Below are positions 23,625 to 34,574 of a stretch of DNA of 64,000 bases, in pieces. Numbering within the stretch: the first letter of the stretch is position 1; each line of letters begins with the position of its first letter. The translations under genes were made by a program, and so were the position numbers. The notes under the pieces were generated by a model. The model saw only the letters and a list, made by a program, of their open reading frames with translations, was not told the origin of the DNA and searched no databases. Location of the stretch: the NCBI GenBank assembly GCA_022695795.1, contig MU404094.1, positions 248,001 to 312,000 of the forward strand. Reading direction: 5' to 3'. This stretch comes from Biscogniauxia marginata (lineage: Eukaryota > Ascomycota > Sordariomycetes > Xylariales > Xylariaceae).

Positions 23625-24673
23625 ATGTCGTCCCCAACCTGTGGCAAATCTCATCCCAATCAACAGATCAGGGCAATGGCCGAGGCAGCATTGACGACCC
23701 CATTGGTGCAAAGGGCCCAGCCGGAGTGCCACTCAACACTCCCCTCGCTCCTGTTCGGACTTCTTTTTGCCCTTTGCCTCTCAGGCAGTTTCGTCTCGTT
23801 CATCCCCCCCAATGTATTCGACGATGCATTGCCTCGAGAATTGTCTCTGCTTCTTCAATCGGGCATACCAACCGACTACGTCCTGGAGATTCTATGGCCT
23901 CGTATACAAACTGTGCTTGATTATGCTGTATACCTCTCGGTGGCAGCTGAATTAAACCTGTACCGAAAGAGGCAAATCCGGAAGTCAGACTCGTTATACA
24001 CGATAATTAGGGGCTGTATAAAAATCGCGGAGACAGCTACCACTACAGTAATAGTTCTGATGCGAGCAGGCTATCCGCTGTGGATTAGCGCTTTTCTCGC
24101 TTCCGAGGGCGTGGGACTAATGGGATACATGGCATGTTCCATCGCTTTGCCTATAGCACTGAAGGTGCAAGAACGAAGGTCGGTACGGAACGACTCAGTG
24201 TATGTCTTGTCCTGTGATGCCATTATAGATGCGGGCTGATTAGTTACAGAGAAAGCGGATCGACAGAGGCTGAGAACGAACAATCCTCTTATACTTCTGG
24301 GAAAAAGACGGAAGGGTCTATTCACCTCGCTCGGAAGCTGTGTTGCTGTGTAATAATTTGCATCGCACTTTGCCTTTTGTTTGGAGGGGAGAAGGACAGT
24401 GCCTACCTGGTCTGTTATGTGAAACTAGGGAACCAAGTGCGTGCACTAGATGCGACGTTCGACAAGATGGTGCAGAGCTTCTCGAAGGCTTCTAGCATTT
24501 TCAGCTTGATGGGCGGACCTGATGGCGTCTTATCCCACATCACAGCGGCATGCGAACGTGTTTGGGAGGTTGGGGCCATGGAATTGGGCGAGGTACGAGG
24601 GATAGCGAGCGTTTCTGCTGTGTTCGAGCGTGTGGCATGCGTCGATGAAGATACATCACGAATGACTAGCTAG
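23625..24673 (+). CDS. Orphan multi-pass membrane protein, two exons
   Basis: Exon 1 is 23625-24199, exon 2 is 24250-24673; the 50-bp intron has donor GTATGT, branch-like GCTGAT and acceptor TTACAG. Splicing joins two otherwise separate open frames into 999 nt (332 residues), good evidence for a real gene. Hydrophobic segments lie near residues 41-60, 137-178 (probably two) and 222-236 (CCCVIICIALCLLF). The rest includes a charged linker after the splice (residues 193-220) and a soluble C-terminal half with evenly spaced hydrophobics. It probably sits in a cellular membrane. I do not recognise the family. The N-terminus is uncertain: a second ATG 17 codons downstream is possible. It has no neighbour with a known function. 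Confidence 0.6.
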
Positions 24674-25138
24674 GCGAAGTCGACACCTCTGAAATGGTAT
24701 AAACACTAGCCTGTCTTCTATGGCAGAAAGAGTTTCTAACTAGGACAGTTATGGCTACATGTTCGTGGAAAGGATGGGACCGCCCAACCCCGTTTCATCG
24801 CAGCCTTGTCGGCGCATCATTGCTGAACACAATATGCAGGCTCTTGAGGTCCAAATCGTAGATAGAGGTCTCTTGTGGTGCCGCTTACGTAACATTGATT
24901 TTGAGAATTTATTCGTTAGCGCCTAATCTTGCCCCGCGTTGAGTAACCTTCTCAGGCGCTAAACGCCCAACGCCATATTGGAGCAGGCTGAGCTATTTCC
25001 CTCGGAACTTCTAACCTTCTCGTGATGGTCGGCCATATCCTCTCGTTATGTGTAAACCTATACGAGTACACAAGTATTGCGGCGAACTAACGACGAAACG
25101 AAATCAACCCGAGTCTCGCTGTGTAACAGTCTTTTGGG
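24674..25138. other. Intergenic, no feature seen
   Basis: About 465 bp of normal composition between two plus-strand genes. No open frame or repeat of note. Confidence 0.4.
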
Positions 25139-25418
25139 ATGTCTGCTACGGTATGTGACAACGAGGTATCTTGTTCGATTTTATTGACAACTTTGGTTGA
25201 AGCAGGGTTCCGCCTTCCCCACCGAAGAGGGCGATTATTACGAAATCACATTTTTCGAAGCTACGGACGAGCAGAGGACGATCCATGCGAAAGGAGCAGA
25301 AATTATTGTATATAACGAGAACGAGCAGCGACGTTATCGGCCAAAAAATGGTGAAAGCATTATTGTCCCTGCCGGATACGCAATACGTGTAGCAAAATCA
25401 CATATTATATGGGAATAA
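25139..25418 (+). CDS. Small orphan protein, 74 residues, one intron
   Basis: Exon 1 holds four codons (ATG TCT GCT ACG, 25139-25150). A 55-bp intron with donor GTATGT and acceptor AGCAG (25151-25205) follows, then exon 2 (25206-25418), which would otherwise lack an ATG. The spliced length is 225 nt in frame. The protein has alternating charged and beta-branched residues, with a C-terminal IIVPAGYAIRV motif that looks like a beta-hairpin with a PxG turn. A similar motif, MLIVPGDHAIQV, ends the 523-residue protein at 30308-31973. No signal peptide. Function unknown. Confidence 0.5.
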
Positions 25419-26660
25419 GGGAATAGGAGAGCCCAGCTACACTCGTTTGGCTAACTGAAATCACAATCACGGCCTCTTCGTCGACATTGTTCGGGAACGC
25501 CAAAGCAAAGCAGGCTGTCCTTCCCTCCATGCCCGCCACATCCCACCAGCGGCTGGTTTGCATAGCACGATAAAGGGTGGAATCTATCCCGAGAACCTCG
25601 TAAAGGGCGGATTTGGGCGGCCAAGTGTATTTAAAAGATGCTTTTGAGGTTTAGTCGACAATCAAGAGTTAAAGGGTAATCATTTATACCGGGTGGGAGA
25701 TAAATAGCTAGGTAAAAAAGTGGCCGGAAGGTAGGAACTAACCTCCTTATCATTGTGCTGCTATTTAGGTTTACATGAGGGCTTCGCAAGCCATCATTCG
25801 CTTGCACTCCCCAGGTCTAGGTTACATTCATATCAGTCTTCGGCCAAGTTTGAGAACTTTGGTTCTCCCCACTATCCCCATCGTTACCGATATATGGTCC
25901 GAGACTTGACACGGGTTTAGGTAGGTCGATACGTTGTCTCTTTGACTTAGGGGGACCTATTTCGAAGGGTGCTTCCTTAACAGCGTCATTGCTTGGCGTT
26001 ACGGTACTACCAAGCTATGTTTAAGATTAGCCGCCCTCTTCTGCCTTTATGGTATTTGTCACCTCTAATGGACGTTAGTGTTTAGTAACAAAGCACAAGC
26101 AGACAGTCATACCAAGGAAATATTTAAATGCCAGTTGGGGATTCGACTTTTTCCATTTCAAGTAACAATCAAACCAAAATGACTAGAATTCTTGCTCCCT
26201 TGCGAAAAGCTCCGTCGCTTTGCGCAAGGTCGATTTATATGCAACAAGAGCTTCGATCTAGGCTTTAGATAGATATCTTGCTAAATGTACGAAAACTAAA
26301 ATTAAAACTTTGTCTTTTCCAAGGTTAACTTTAGCCCCGGCTAAGTAGCGATATTATAGTATATCGGCACAAGTATAAGTTAGTAGCCTTTCTCTTTTCT
26401 CTTGTTTTTTCTTCAGTATGTCGAGAACAGTAATCGCTCCAGATTTCACTTCACTGTACTATTCCAATTTTTTTACCTTTACCTTCAGGCGAGCCAATGC
26501 GGCCTCTATATCGGAAGTGTCCGACTCATCAGAAAGTAATAAGGGAGTGGTGTCGCTCAGCATTGACATTGCGATATCGTTGTCGTTTAGAGTCCGGCGA
26601 GAATAGATAGTGCAAAAAGGGTCACGTTGTGGCTAGCTATGATCAACCCAAAAACAAAAG
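25419..26660. other. Intergenic, no supported gene
   Basis: About 1.2 kb. An ATG-started frame at 26418-26606 (62 codons, Ser-rich) follows a pyrimidine-rich stretch but shows no domain or splice evidence. Nothing else is recognisable. Confidence 0.4.
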
Positions 26661-26663
26661 CAA

Positions 26664-26866
26664 GGTGCTGCGGAAAATCGCAACAGGGGTCAAATGCGAG
26701 AGCCCACTTCCTTAGCGAGGACAAGGTGCGCAAAATCGCAACAAGGGTCAAATGCAAAAGGCCCGCGTCCTGAATAAAAAGAGAGTGCGCAAAATCGCAA
26801 CAGGGGTCAAGTGCGAGAGCCCACTTCCTTAGCGAGGACAGGGTGCGCAAAATCGCACACCGCATG
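26664..26866. repeat. Tandem repeat, about 3.3 copies of 58-61 bp
   Basis: Copies start near 26664, 26725, 26785 and 26843 (partial). The core of each includes GCAAAATCGCAAC followed by GGGTCAA. Copies 2, 3 and 4 begin TGCGcaaaatCGCA, a 4-bp inverted repeat with a 6-base loop. Copies 1 and 3 are more alike than copy 2. The frame on the minus strand across it (26587-26877) simply translates the repeat. Confidence 0.85.
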
Positions 26867-27941
26867 TCTCGAGACACTAATTACGCGACTATATACCTGA
26901 GACCCGCCCGCCAATCAATATGCACCATTTCGTAGTTTTTGCTGACGCAATTCGCCACGCCCACACATCTCATTCAATCGGGAAGAAGTCTACAGGTCTC
27001 CCCCCAGACCAAGCTATCCAGTCAATGCCAGTCAAAGACCAGCTATATATTATAAATGCCTTGAACGGGACCATGTCTAATGTTCACTACAGCCAACACA
27101 ACCTACCTAGTGACCTACCAATTTGAGATGTCACGCGCAATGTGCAAATCGTCATAGTACGCCCCTTCTAGACCGAAATACATCACTATCGCCTACCGGT
27201 ACAAGCTGGAATATCTACCCTACTATACACTAGTTGACCAGGATTTAAGTGGAGGTCGACGAAGTCACTGGCACGAACTAGGTCTTCTTTAGGAATTAAG
27301 CAGAAACGTGCTAAATTGCGCCAACAGGCCCTTATGTAGTTGCTACTATGGGACCCAGCGAAAATCGTCACTCAGAATACGTATATGTTTTCTGTGGGGT
27401 TCTGGTGCAATGTATCGACTGAGTCACGTGATCATTTTGGATGAAAGGACGATGAAATAGAGTTACGGCGATGCTCCCGGTGCTCAATGCACGATAACGA
27501 CGATAGAGCCGATTCTCCATGTCAATAACTCAGCCTACCCTGTGCCAACCTTACTCCCGTCGAAACAGGCCAAAGGCAATTTCCGAGGAGACAAGACTAA
27601 TTAGAGGACAACAATACCGCTTATATTACCGGATTGAGGACCCTGATACTGTTTGTCAGCTGTGACTGAGTACTCAGGGGCTGGCTAAGCTGAAGAGATG
27701 GACCCGGAAGGAAGCAGTGCTTTTGGTATTGAGAAATGAGAGTAGTACTCTCCCAAGAAGTTCCAATACCAAGCCGATAAGACAAAAAAAAAGATTAGGT
27801 GAGTGTCTATTGTTTTCATCACACAACAAGTCCATTTTAACTATTTCTCCGCTCGCTAACTGCGACACAACATACCATCCTAAGTTCTTGGTTCTCAGAT
27901 TCCGTCTTTGAACTCTCCCATAACGACCTAAATCGACCGTC
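26867..27941. other. Intergenic, no supported gene
   Basis: About 1.1 kb. A 68-codon frame at 26920-27126 starts with ATG but has no recognisable feature. A TCACGTGATC site occurs at 27423-27432. The minus-strand open frame 27674-28060 overlaps the gene that follows and is taken as a shadow. Confidence 0.4.
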
Positions 27942-29226
27942 ATGGATACCACGCAAGCGACCTTTCGGGTGGTGAGCGATGACGAGCATGAGCTCAACAG
28001 CGAAGTCAACCACTCAACAACTTCTACCAGTATTGTACGTCCTGGTACGGTCGACAACAAGAGCTCCTCTCCTTCGAACCAACTTCTTCAAGCCAGAACT
28101 TACAAAAGGTCTCATGTCAGTCAACCTACTGTGTCCTCAAATCCGTGTACCTACTGAACATAACAACTGACTGAGGACGGTGGGGGGATGCATAAGAGTC
28201 AGAAAACATCACATGGCCAAACAAGTGCAAGTATTATGAACTTGCCTATCCCCCCAATTCCCGTTCCCTGTGTAACCAGCTCCACGAACGAAACGAGCCT
28301 TCAGGGGTATGATATGAGGCTCTTCACAACTATTTCGTCATACTTGGGGTGGACTGGGACGTTGTACGAGAGCTCGCAAACGTGCGCTTCCTTAAGTGAT
28401 GAAGCGTGCAAATCGTGGATGGAAGTCAAGGGTAGGCTTGACAAGGAACTCGCAGGAATACAGGAAAAGCAGAAGGAGCTTGAGGATCAAAAAAGGGAAA
28501 TTGAGGAGCAACAGAGGTTATTATGCAAGGATATAGAATCAGTCACGAAGTCACTACAACGCGGTCATGATGAAGCGGTAAAAGAAACGACAAGTTATTG
28601 GCAGAAGTTTGAGGAAGACTTTCGAATTGGAATTACAGAGATGGTAAGAATTCCAAGTGATCACAATTGATTGCGTTAATAACAGCTCTGCGTAGGCTTC
28701 TAACATTCGGCGTGATGCTCAAGACATCGCATCGTTTAGGACACCTTCGCAAGCCCAGAACGAAGCTTACGCGGCCCAGAAATATCCGCTAAATCAACCG
28801 GAAGGCGATATTTTCCTGTACCAAGTTGCAGAGTTGGCCTTGGCGGTATGCGATGGACAGCCGGATGCCGCCCTCGAGCAGCGGGAGCAGAATCCGAGAG
28901 AGGGTAGCGTCGAGGATGTACTGTCGTACCGTAATCCCCATACAGACAACCTGGATGTGGACAAGGACTTCAGTGGGAACTTATCAGGACCGACAACACC
29001 TACGGCAAGCCTAGAAGCCGGTGTTCAGGACTTCTCCCGCGACCAAGCAGCCAAGGGCAGCACATGGACATACCTCGAGCAACAATTTTTGCTCTCAGAA
29101 GTTCGAACGAACCCTCAAATACCTGCGGATGACTTGTTTAACAAGTTTAATGCTAAGTTCCCTGGTCGGCGAACTGTAGCAGCTGTTACGGCTCACAGAC
29201 GGAAGATGGTAAAAAAGAAACTTTAG
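27942..29226 (+). CDS. Coiled-coil plus SANT/Myb-like protein, probably four exons
   Basis: Best model: exons 27942-28034, 28093-28146, 28197-28643 and 28696-29226, in frame throughout, 374 residues. The last intron (GTAAGA to GCGTAG, 52 bp) is convincing because it joins two long open frames. The first two (donors GTACGT and GTACCT) are less certain, and translation may instead start at ATG 28188. Residues about 120-180 are a heptad-rich coiled coil (EKQKELEDQKREIEEQQ). The C-terminal 50 residues (WTYLEQQFLLSEV ... RTVAAVTAHRRKM) have the tryptophan and helix spacing of a SANT/Myb-like DNA-binding domain. It may act as a nuclear DNA-binding protein; this is inference. No named family recognised. 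Confidence 0.55.
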
Positions 29227-29712
29227 TGATACCCATTTCTCTACGTACTTTCAAATTGCCCACTCGAAAATGGTTGAAGTATGTATATTTTAGGTATATC
29301 GGCTTGCAATACACTTCTCTTTGTGTGGATTTTATGTAGCAAAAATGGGTTCAGGAAATCGGCGCACTATATTCCATCTTCAAGTATGCATCGGCATGGA
29401 TATGTGATCCCGGCCTCCCACGCTTTTCTGTATGTATTGACATAGCTGCAATTTTTGAATGCAATCTAGAGTGGTAATAACACCTTAGCATGTGGTCCTC
29501 CTGTCCGTAGTTATATCATGATGTATGATAGAAACGAACTCGTTGTTGCGCAAGGAACTACGCTACTTAACCACTCGTTACAACCGCGGTTTATACAAGG
29601 TTATTATATTGCTGTAAAGTATGCTACTCTGGTCTGTACACGGCGTTGTGGCTAAGGCCCAGCTAAGCCCCCCATACAAACCGGCCGGGGTGGCAGGTGG
29701 GTGGATAGGTGG
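29227..29712. other. Intergenic, no gene
   Basis: About 490 bp downstream of the SANT-like gene, including its probable 3' UTR. A short G+C-rich stretch (29640-29705) precedes the LTR fragment. Confidence 0.4.
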
Positions 29713-29910
29713 ATATAGCGAACCCTCCCGTTTCTTCTTGTCAGCTGACTTCACAGGTAGGTAATGTTACGTACTGTGGTTTCTTAACTTTCAGGTAACA
29801 ATAGTTCAAGAGCGGCACAGGTACAGGTGACCCGAAGGAAAAAGATCAAAGCGCTGCGGCTTTTCACCGGTCTGACCAGACGACTTGGAGAAAAAAAGAC
29901 TAGGTTTCTA
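29713..29910 (-). repeat. Fragment of a chromovirus LTR
   Basis: The part 29717-29820 (GCGAACCCTCCCG ... CAGCTGACTTCACAGGT ... GTTCAAGAGC) aligns with the R-U5 side of the other LTRs and is closest to the solo LTR at 35746-36087. After GTTCAAGAGC it diverges, with a weaker resemblance returning near 29888-29910. No intact second end is visible. Confidence 0.6.
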
Positions 29911-30307
29911 ACCGTGTTTCTTGGCTGATGTTTACCTCTCATAGAGGTTTTCGGCCGACAATCCCATTATCAAACCCGGGGGCGGTTCGACCGCACGTTT
30001 CAACCCGTGGAGCAGGTTGTGATCGACTTATTCTATCGTGCCCCCTGCAGGCACACCTGGTGCTTCCCTTGTCATCGCCGATCGTTAAAGCGACCAGGCA
30101 GCCCAGCTTGCCAGGCTAGGAGGGGCAGGGATTGGGCATGTTGATCCCGTGACACTAGGCCAAACTGAGATATATTGGATTGCAGGGATTGTTTTCCCCC
30201 TTTTACCGGTTTAGACATAGCGCATCTGCGGGGCTCTTCCCCGCGCTGTCAGCCACATCATTCCTAAACCTCCTCAACCACAGCGCAAGCGCAACATACC
30301 AATTCGC
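29911..30307. other. Intergenic, upstream of the next gene
   Basis: About 400 bp. A frame at 29928-30119 shows no domain and probably belongs to the leader or is chance. Pyrimidine-rich stretches at 30190-30250 suit a fungal promoter. Confidence 0.4.
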
Positions 30308-31973
30308 ATGATGGATAGACAACGGCACGATGCAGAGGAGCAAGATCCCGACCTAGCTAATCGGCGTGCAGAATCCCTGTCAGACCAGCGATATCCAGAT
30401 TCGCAGGCCACCCCTCTATCTTTGCCAGAGGAGCCGACATGCCCAGATCCCAACGAGCTCTACAACTTCGCAAATGCTCCTCAGATTATTGCACGGCAGC
30501 CTACTCCAGCCGGACCCAGCGAGGGATCGCGAGCTGCACAGCCCCGCAATTTTACTTTCGTTATCCAGGACCCGGAGAGCGGTAGAACGATTTCGGACAA
30601 GCCGAGACCTGCGCCATGGTCCAAGAAATTTTTAGAAAACATCCCGAAAACGAGCGGTGATTGGGATGAGCAGAGAGAGTTGCTTGGGATAACTAATGAG
30701 AGTGGAGTGCTAAAGATCTTTGATTATTTGACATCATGGAATATTAGAATCTATCCCGAGAAGACAGTCCGCAAGCGTTATCAAACGCTGGGCGACGAGC
30801 TGGAATTTATGGCATCAGGCCCTGCTATAGAAAAAGGGATAAACCCAAAAAAAGCAGAAAAGCTTCAAAGCTTTTTCTCCTTGGTTTTCGTCGCAGGACT
30901 CTGCGTAGCGGCTTACGTGGACAATTCTATAGACTTTGGCAAGTACTTGAGTCAACACTACTCTTTCATTAGCGGGAAGCCCTTAAAAACAATCCCCGCC
31001 AACCAGCTTAAGCGGTATCAGAAAGCTATAAAATGGCTAGTAAAGATGGTTGAAGAGAAATGGATGCAAGGAGCAGAGTTCCTCGCACCGGAGTGGATTG
31101 TTCATGGTAAGCAAATACGTCAACCATAATAAACTAAGCTGAACTTTGCTAGCAAACGCTCCTCTGAGTATGTATGAGACCTGGATGCGAAATACATCTA
31201 CCTCTGATCCCTTTCAAATCGACCTACCCGAAGAAGGAATAAACGCGGCGCTGCCACTGCACATACCCGTCTGCATCGTCTTTGCGTTTTTCGGTAAACT
31301 AGAGTATGCAAGCTGCGATTAGCAAGAAAACCTGGGCTAATAAGACCGCAGATATCGGGCTATTTCCGAAGCGTTGCATTCTAAGCTATTTAGCGACAAA
31401 CAAGTGCACCAGTTCTGCTCAAGATACAACGCTAGATCGCTGTCAAAATGTCTCTGTCCACCTTTCTCTCCTATCAGGGAAGCGCAGATCGCAAACGAAA
31501 AAAGAGGCTTGAAGTTTATCCTTGCCGAAGGCGAACTCTTACAAGCTATCTATAATGCTAGCCGCCAAGCTAACTGGGACCAAAGCTCCCAGGATGGCGG
31601 GCAGTGGGAGCGAAGCTCTACTAATGACGACCTCAAAGTCATGCAGATTGTACACGATAGATGGGCAGAGGTGGTAGAAGTACATCAAACGAAAGCGATC
31701 TCTGACCCTTCCTTCCATGGCCTCCGTCCGCTCCGGTTGAGGCACGGCGCATTATGGATTGAAAACAACCAAACTACTCTACTCATACCGTTAGTACCGG
31801 AAACACAACCTGCACTTTCAGTTAGGATCCTAAGCAAAGATCCCAACAGAGACACGACAGCACACCATGACTTCGCCTGGAAAGCTGGCATGCTGATCGT
31901 TCCAGGTGATCACGCTATTCAAGTAAAAGACCATGAGTTAACGTTCCTAATATGCAATTTCAACACCTCGTAG
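30308..31973 (+). CDS. Orphan protein of 523 residues, three exons
   Basis: Exons 30308-31106, 31153-31303 and 31352-31973 give 1,572 nt in frame. Introns are 46 bp (GTAAGC to TTGCTAG) and 48 bp (GTATGC, branch GGCTAAT, acceptor CCGCAG), and they join three open frames that do not overlap in phase. The first 80 residues are polar and Pro/Ser-rich, probably disordered. Residues 100-300 form a mostly helical region with one hydrophobic stretch at 188-204 (SFFSLVFVAGLCVAAYV). The C-terminal region (residues 400-523) looks beta-rich and ends with MLIVPGDHAIQV, resembling the end of the 74-residue protein at 25139. I do not recognise a family. The start ATG-ATG pair at 30308/30311 follows a pyrimidine-rich leader. 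Confidence 0.6.
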
Positions 31974-32667
31974 AACGGCACTACGTCAACTAATATGGAA
32001 GCACTTCCGCACTCTTCAATCAAAATGAAGACATTTTAAGGAACCTGTAGCGCAACTCACGTCTTTGGGGATTAAGGAATCCTTGGTTGTTAGGAGCGCA
32101 GGTGTGGGGTGGATCTGGTGCTCTACCTTGAGATGACTTGAGTAGGCTCTAATTTTGGGGGGGACCTAGGTAACAAACGGGACGGCCAATATTACCTTAG
32201 TAGACACAGACTAGCATCAAATTGCAATATAGCTTTAAGGTCTCTTGGGCATGCAAAAGGAGAGCAACTTCCCCTTCCAGTCTACTGTGATTTTCGTATA
32301 TCGCTAGCGTAGTCACGACTAGGGGCATTTTACCCCTGTAGGCTTAGGAGATAGTCTTCATTCATGGACACACAGGCTTGGAACTTGGCAACAAATTACG
32401 ACAGGCGCTCGAAACCTGTATCGATCCCGATATGCCATGACACCCGGATGCAAGCCACCACATTCATACACACCATCTTCCAGGCCAGTTCCTCTATTTG
32501 ACGATGTGGCACGATGTTTCCTGGTCCTGTAGCCAATAGTCGAAGTCGCTAGAAGCTCCGATTCTTACCGGAAGTTATTGGCCACCCAGGACTTATTTAA
32601 CAGGGAGCGGGGCACATAGGAAGGGGGTCCTAGTGTTCATCCGCCACGTAGTACCATTGACGATTTT
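31974..32667. other. Intergenic, no feature seen
   Basis: About 690 bp of normal composition. No supported open frame or repeat. Confidence 0.4.
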
Positions 32668-33053
32668 ATGCCGCTTGAAGGATGCGGAAAGTATTATCCA
32701 TAGTGGCGTGTGAATCCTTTGGCAGTAGGCGAAGTGACCAAGAATAAAGACTGTACGACCGCGCCTTTGAGATAAAGCCATATCTGTCGGACGGGTCTAA
32801 ATACCTTTTTAGATACATTCCACGGGGGCTGGCAATTCTTAACGTTACGATGTATTTACTCATGACCTGGATCTGCCCGCTTCGAAATAAGAAACCCATG
32901 TTTGGTATCAATGTCGAGATCTGTATAGATGAGAAACTTAAAGCTCCTATCCGCGCTCCTAACACTCCTCCCAATCTATACAACGAAGAATCTTACACAA
33001 CCTGGCTCGAGACACAACTAAGGGCCAAGATTGAGAGCGACGCCAAGATCTAG
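32668..33053 (+). CDS. Small orphan protein, two exons (tentative)
   Basis: Exon 1 32668-32690 and exon 2 32750-33053, with a 59-bp intron (donor GTATTA, acceptor ATAAAG), give 108 residues in frame. Without splicing the main frame opens at 32748 just after a stop. The protein has a basic and aromatic middle (SKYLFRYIPRGLAILNVTMY) and a polar C-terminus. The intron signals are weak, so the start could also be the internal ATG at 32850 (67 residues). No family recognised. Confidence 0.35.
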
Positions 33054-34104
33054 ACGGTGTGGGCGTATCATGATATAACTTTAGAAACACTGCTTGGTGG
33101 ATTCCGCATGTGAGCATACCTAGAGAGGCCTGTTAAGTGCATAAAGGCTAAGATTTAAGTCTATTCTATTTATATCCGCTGCTGAAATTTCAAAGCCAAA
33201 TGGAAATGCCACCCTGCCACGATCTTACCATTTGCGAGGGAAACACAGATACTATTGCGCAAAGAGTTGAATCCTCCTCCTCCAGCCTCTCCACAAGCCT
33301 TGACGGGAAAGGTGCGGAGGTCATCGTGATGCAACTCGAGTCTGCAGAGGGGCGTCTGAATGTGTGGATATTTACAGAGAGAGGGGCCGGCATGAGGCTT
33401 CCATAGACAAAAAGTTGTTGGATTTGGACGCACAGGGAAAGTGGCATAAGGAGTTGTACACTAATAAGGAACGGCTAGTTTTGGCCCTCCGTATAGTGTA
33501 GCACGTATACAGAGGAGGAACAGCTGCCTCAATAGTACCACAGGCCATCAACTTCGAGCCAAACCACTACTTTCCGACTCTGTCTTGTGAGCGCATATTG
33601 CATTTTATTGGTTTGCTCCGTGTTCTCCTCCTTCAGCCTCTGCTTACAGGCGCAGGACCTTAAGGCAGTGGTGTCGACCGATTAGGAAAATGCACATCTA
33701 GTGGCACCCTATCTAAGACGACAGGGATCGATTACTGCCAAGCAAGCGGCATGATCCTTGACAAGATAGTACCATGGAAAAGAAGGCGTAAGTTCATGAT
33801 CCTTGGAAGGGAAAGTAGTTGATGACTTGTCCGGGGAGCATGAACCACTACATCCGACGCTCGTGATTTCGACGGTCCTTATACTACGCATCTACATAAT
33901 ACTGATACAATACCCGCGCGGAACGCCACTGATGGCGGGATACCTTCCTAATTTGTTTGCAATTGCCGTGCCATCTAGGATCTCATGGTCTTCATGCGCA
34001 TCACGTAGCACCATCCCACCGCATCAACCTCTGTGGGAATTCCACGACTGTGCCGATGTAGCCGGGGGCAGTATACCTAAACAATCATTAGTCCAGAGGC
34101 TATC
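33054..34104. other. Intergenic with a few short open frames
   Basis: About 1 kb. A 68-codon ATG frame at 33200-33406 (MEMPPCHDLT, Ser-rich middle) is the best candidate for a small gene, but has no intron or homology to support it. Another frame at 33803-34114 lacks an ATG start. Confidence 0.35.
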
Positions 34105-34574
34105 ATGTACTTAAGGGGCGTTTCCTCTAATACGAAGAGCTGTTGTCACAATAGCATTAAGGGCAGCGAACAATTTCAAAGGGAATCTTTACACATATTC
34201 AGACCGTACTCGCACAAAGCAGTTTTACTTGAAATGTGTGAAGAAAATATATTTCGCCACATTATTTCAGAGCATTGCAAACTCAATCCTGACAATGTCC
34301 TAGCCAAAATCGAAACAAACCATCAAACGATACTAGCCAAATGGGCTAAGAGTCACAAATTCCATGGATTTCAAAGTGATAGTTTGCTGGTTATGATAAA
34401 TAGGGTAGAAAGAAACCCTGATGTACAACTTGCCATTGTTAGTAAAGGATTTTATAGATTTATTCTTCAACGCTAACTTGTCTTCAGGGAGAATTGACAT
34501 CGGCCATTGTAATGGAGGCTCTTAACAGAGGTAGAAATGAGGAAAGCCTGCTTTGTAAACTATACAATACCTAG
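34105..34574 (+). CDS. Small orphan helical protein, two exons
   Basis: Exon 1 34105-34437 and exon 2 34488-34574. The 50-bp intron is a textbook fungal one: donor GTTAGT, branch CGCTAAC, acceptor TCTTCAG. Splicing in phase 0 extends the frame by 28 residues (GELTSAIVMEALNRGRNEES) to a 139-residue protein. The sequence from about residue 40 is helical and soluble (CEENIFRHIISEHCKLNP). There may be another exon upstream, since the first 35 residues look less natural. No family recognised. Confidence 0.5.

Noticed and set aside
26587..26877. A 96-codon minus-strand frame with repeated LRTLSSLRKWALA
   Set aside because: It is a translation of the 58-61 bp tandem repeat, with no other support for a gene.
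27674..28060. A 128-codon minus-strand open frame
   Set aside because: It overlaps the first exons of the plus-strand SANT-like gene and shows no recognisable feature. It remains a weak alternative, since those first exons are uncertain.
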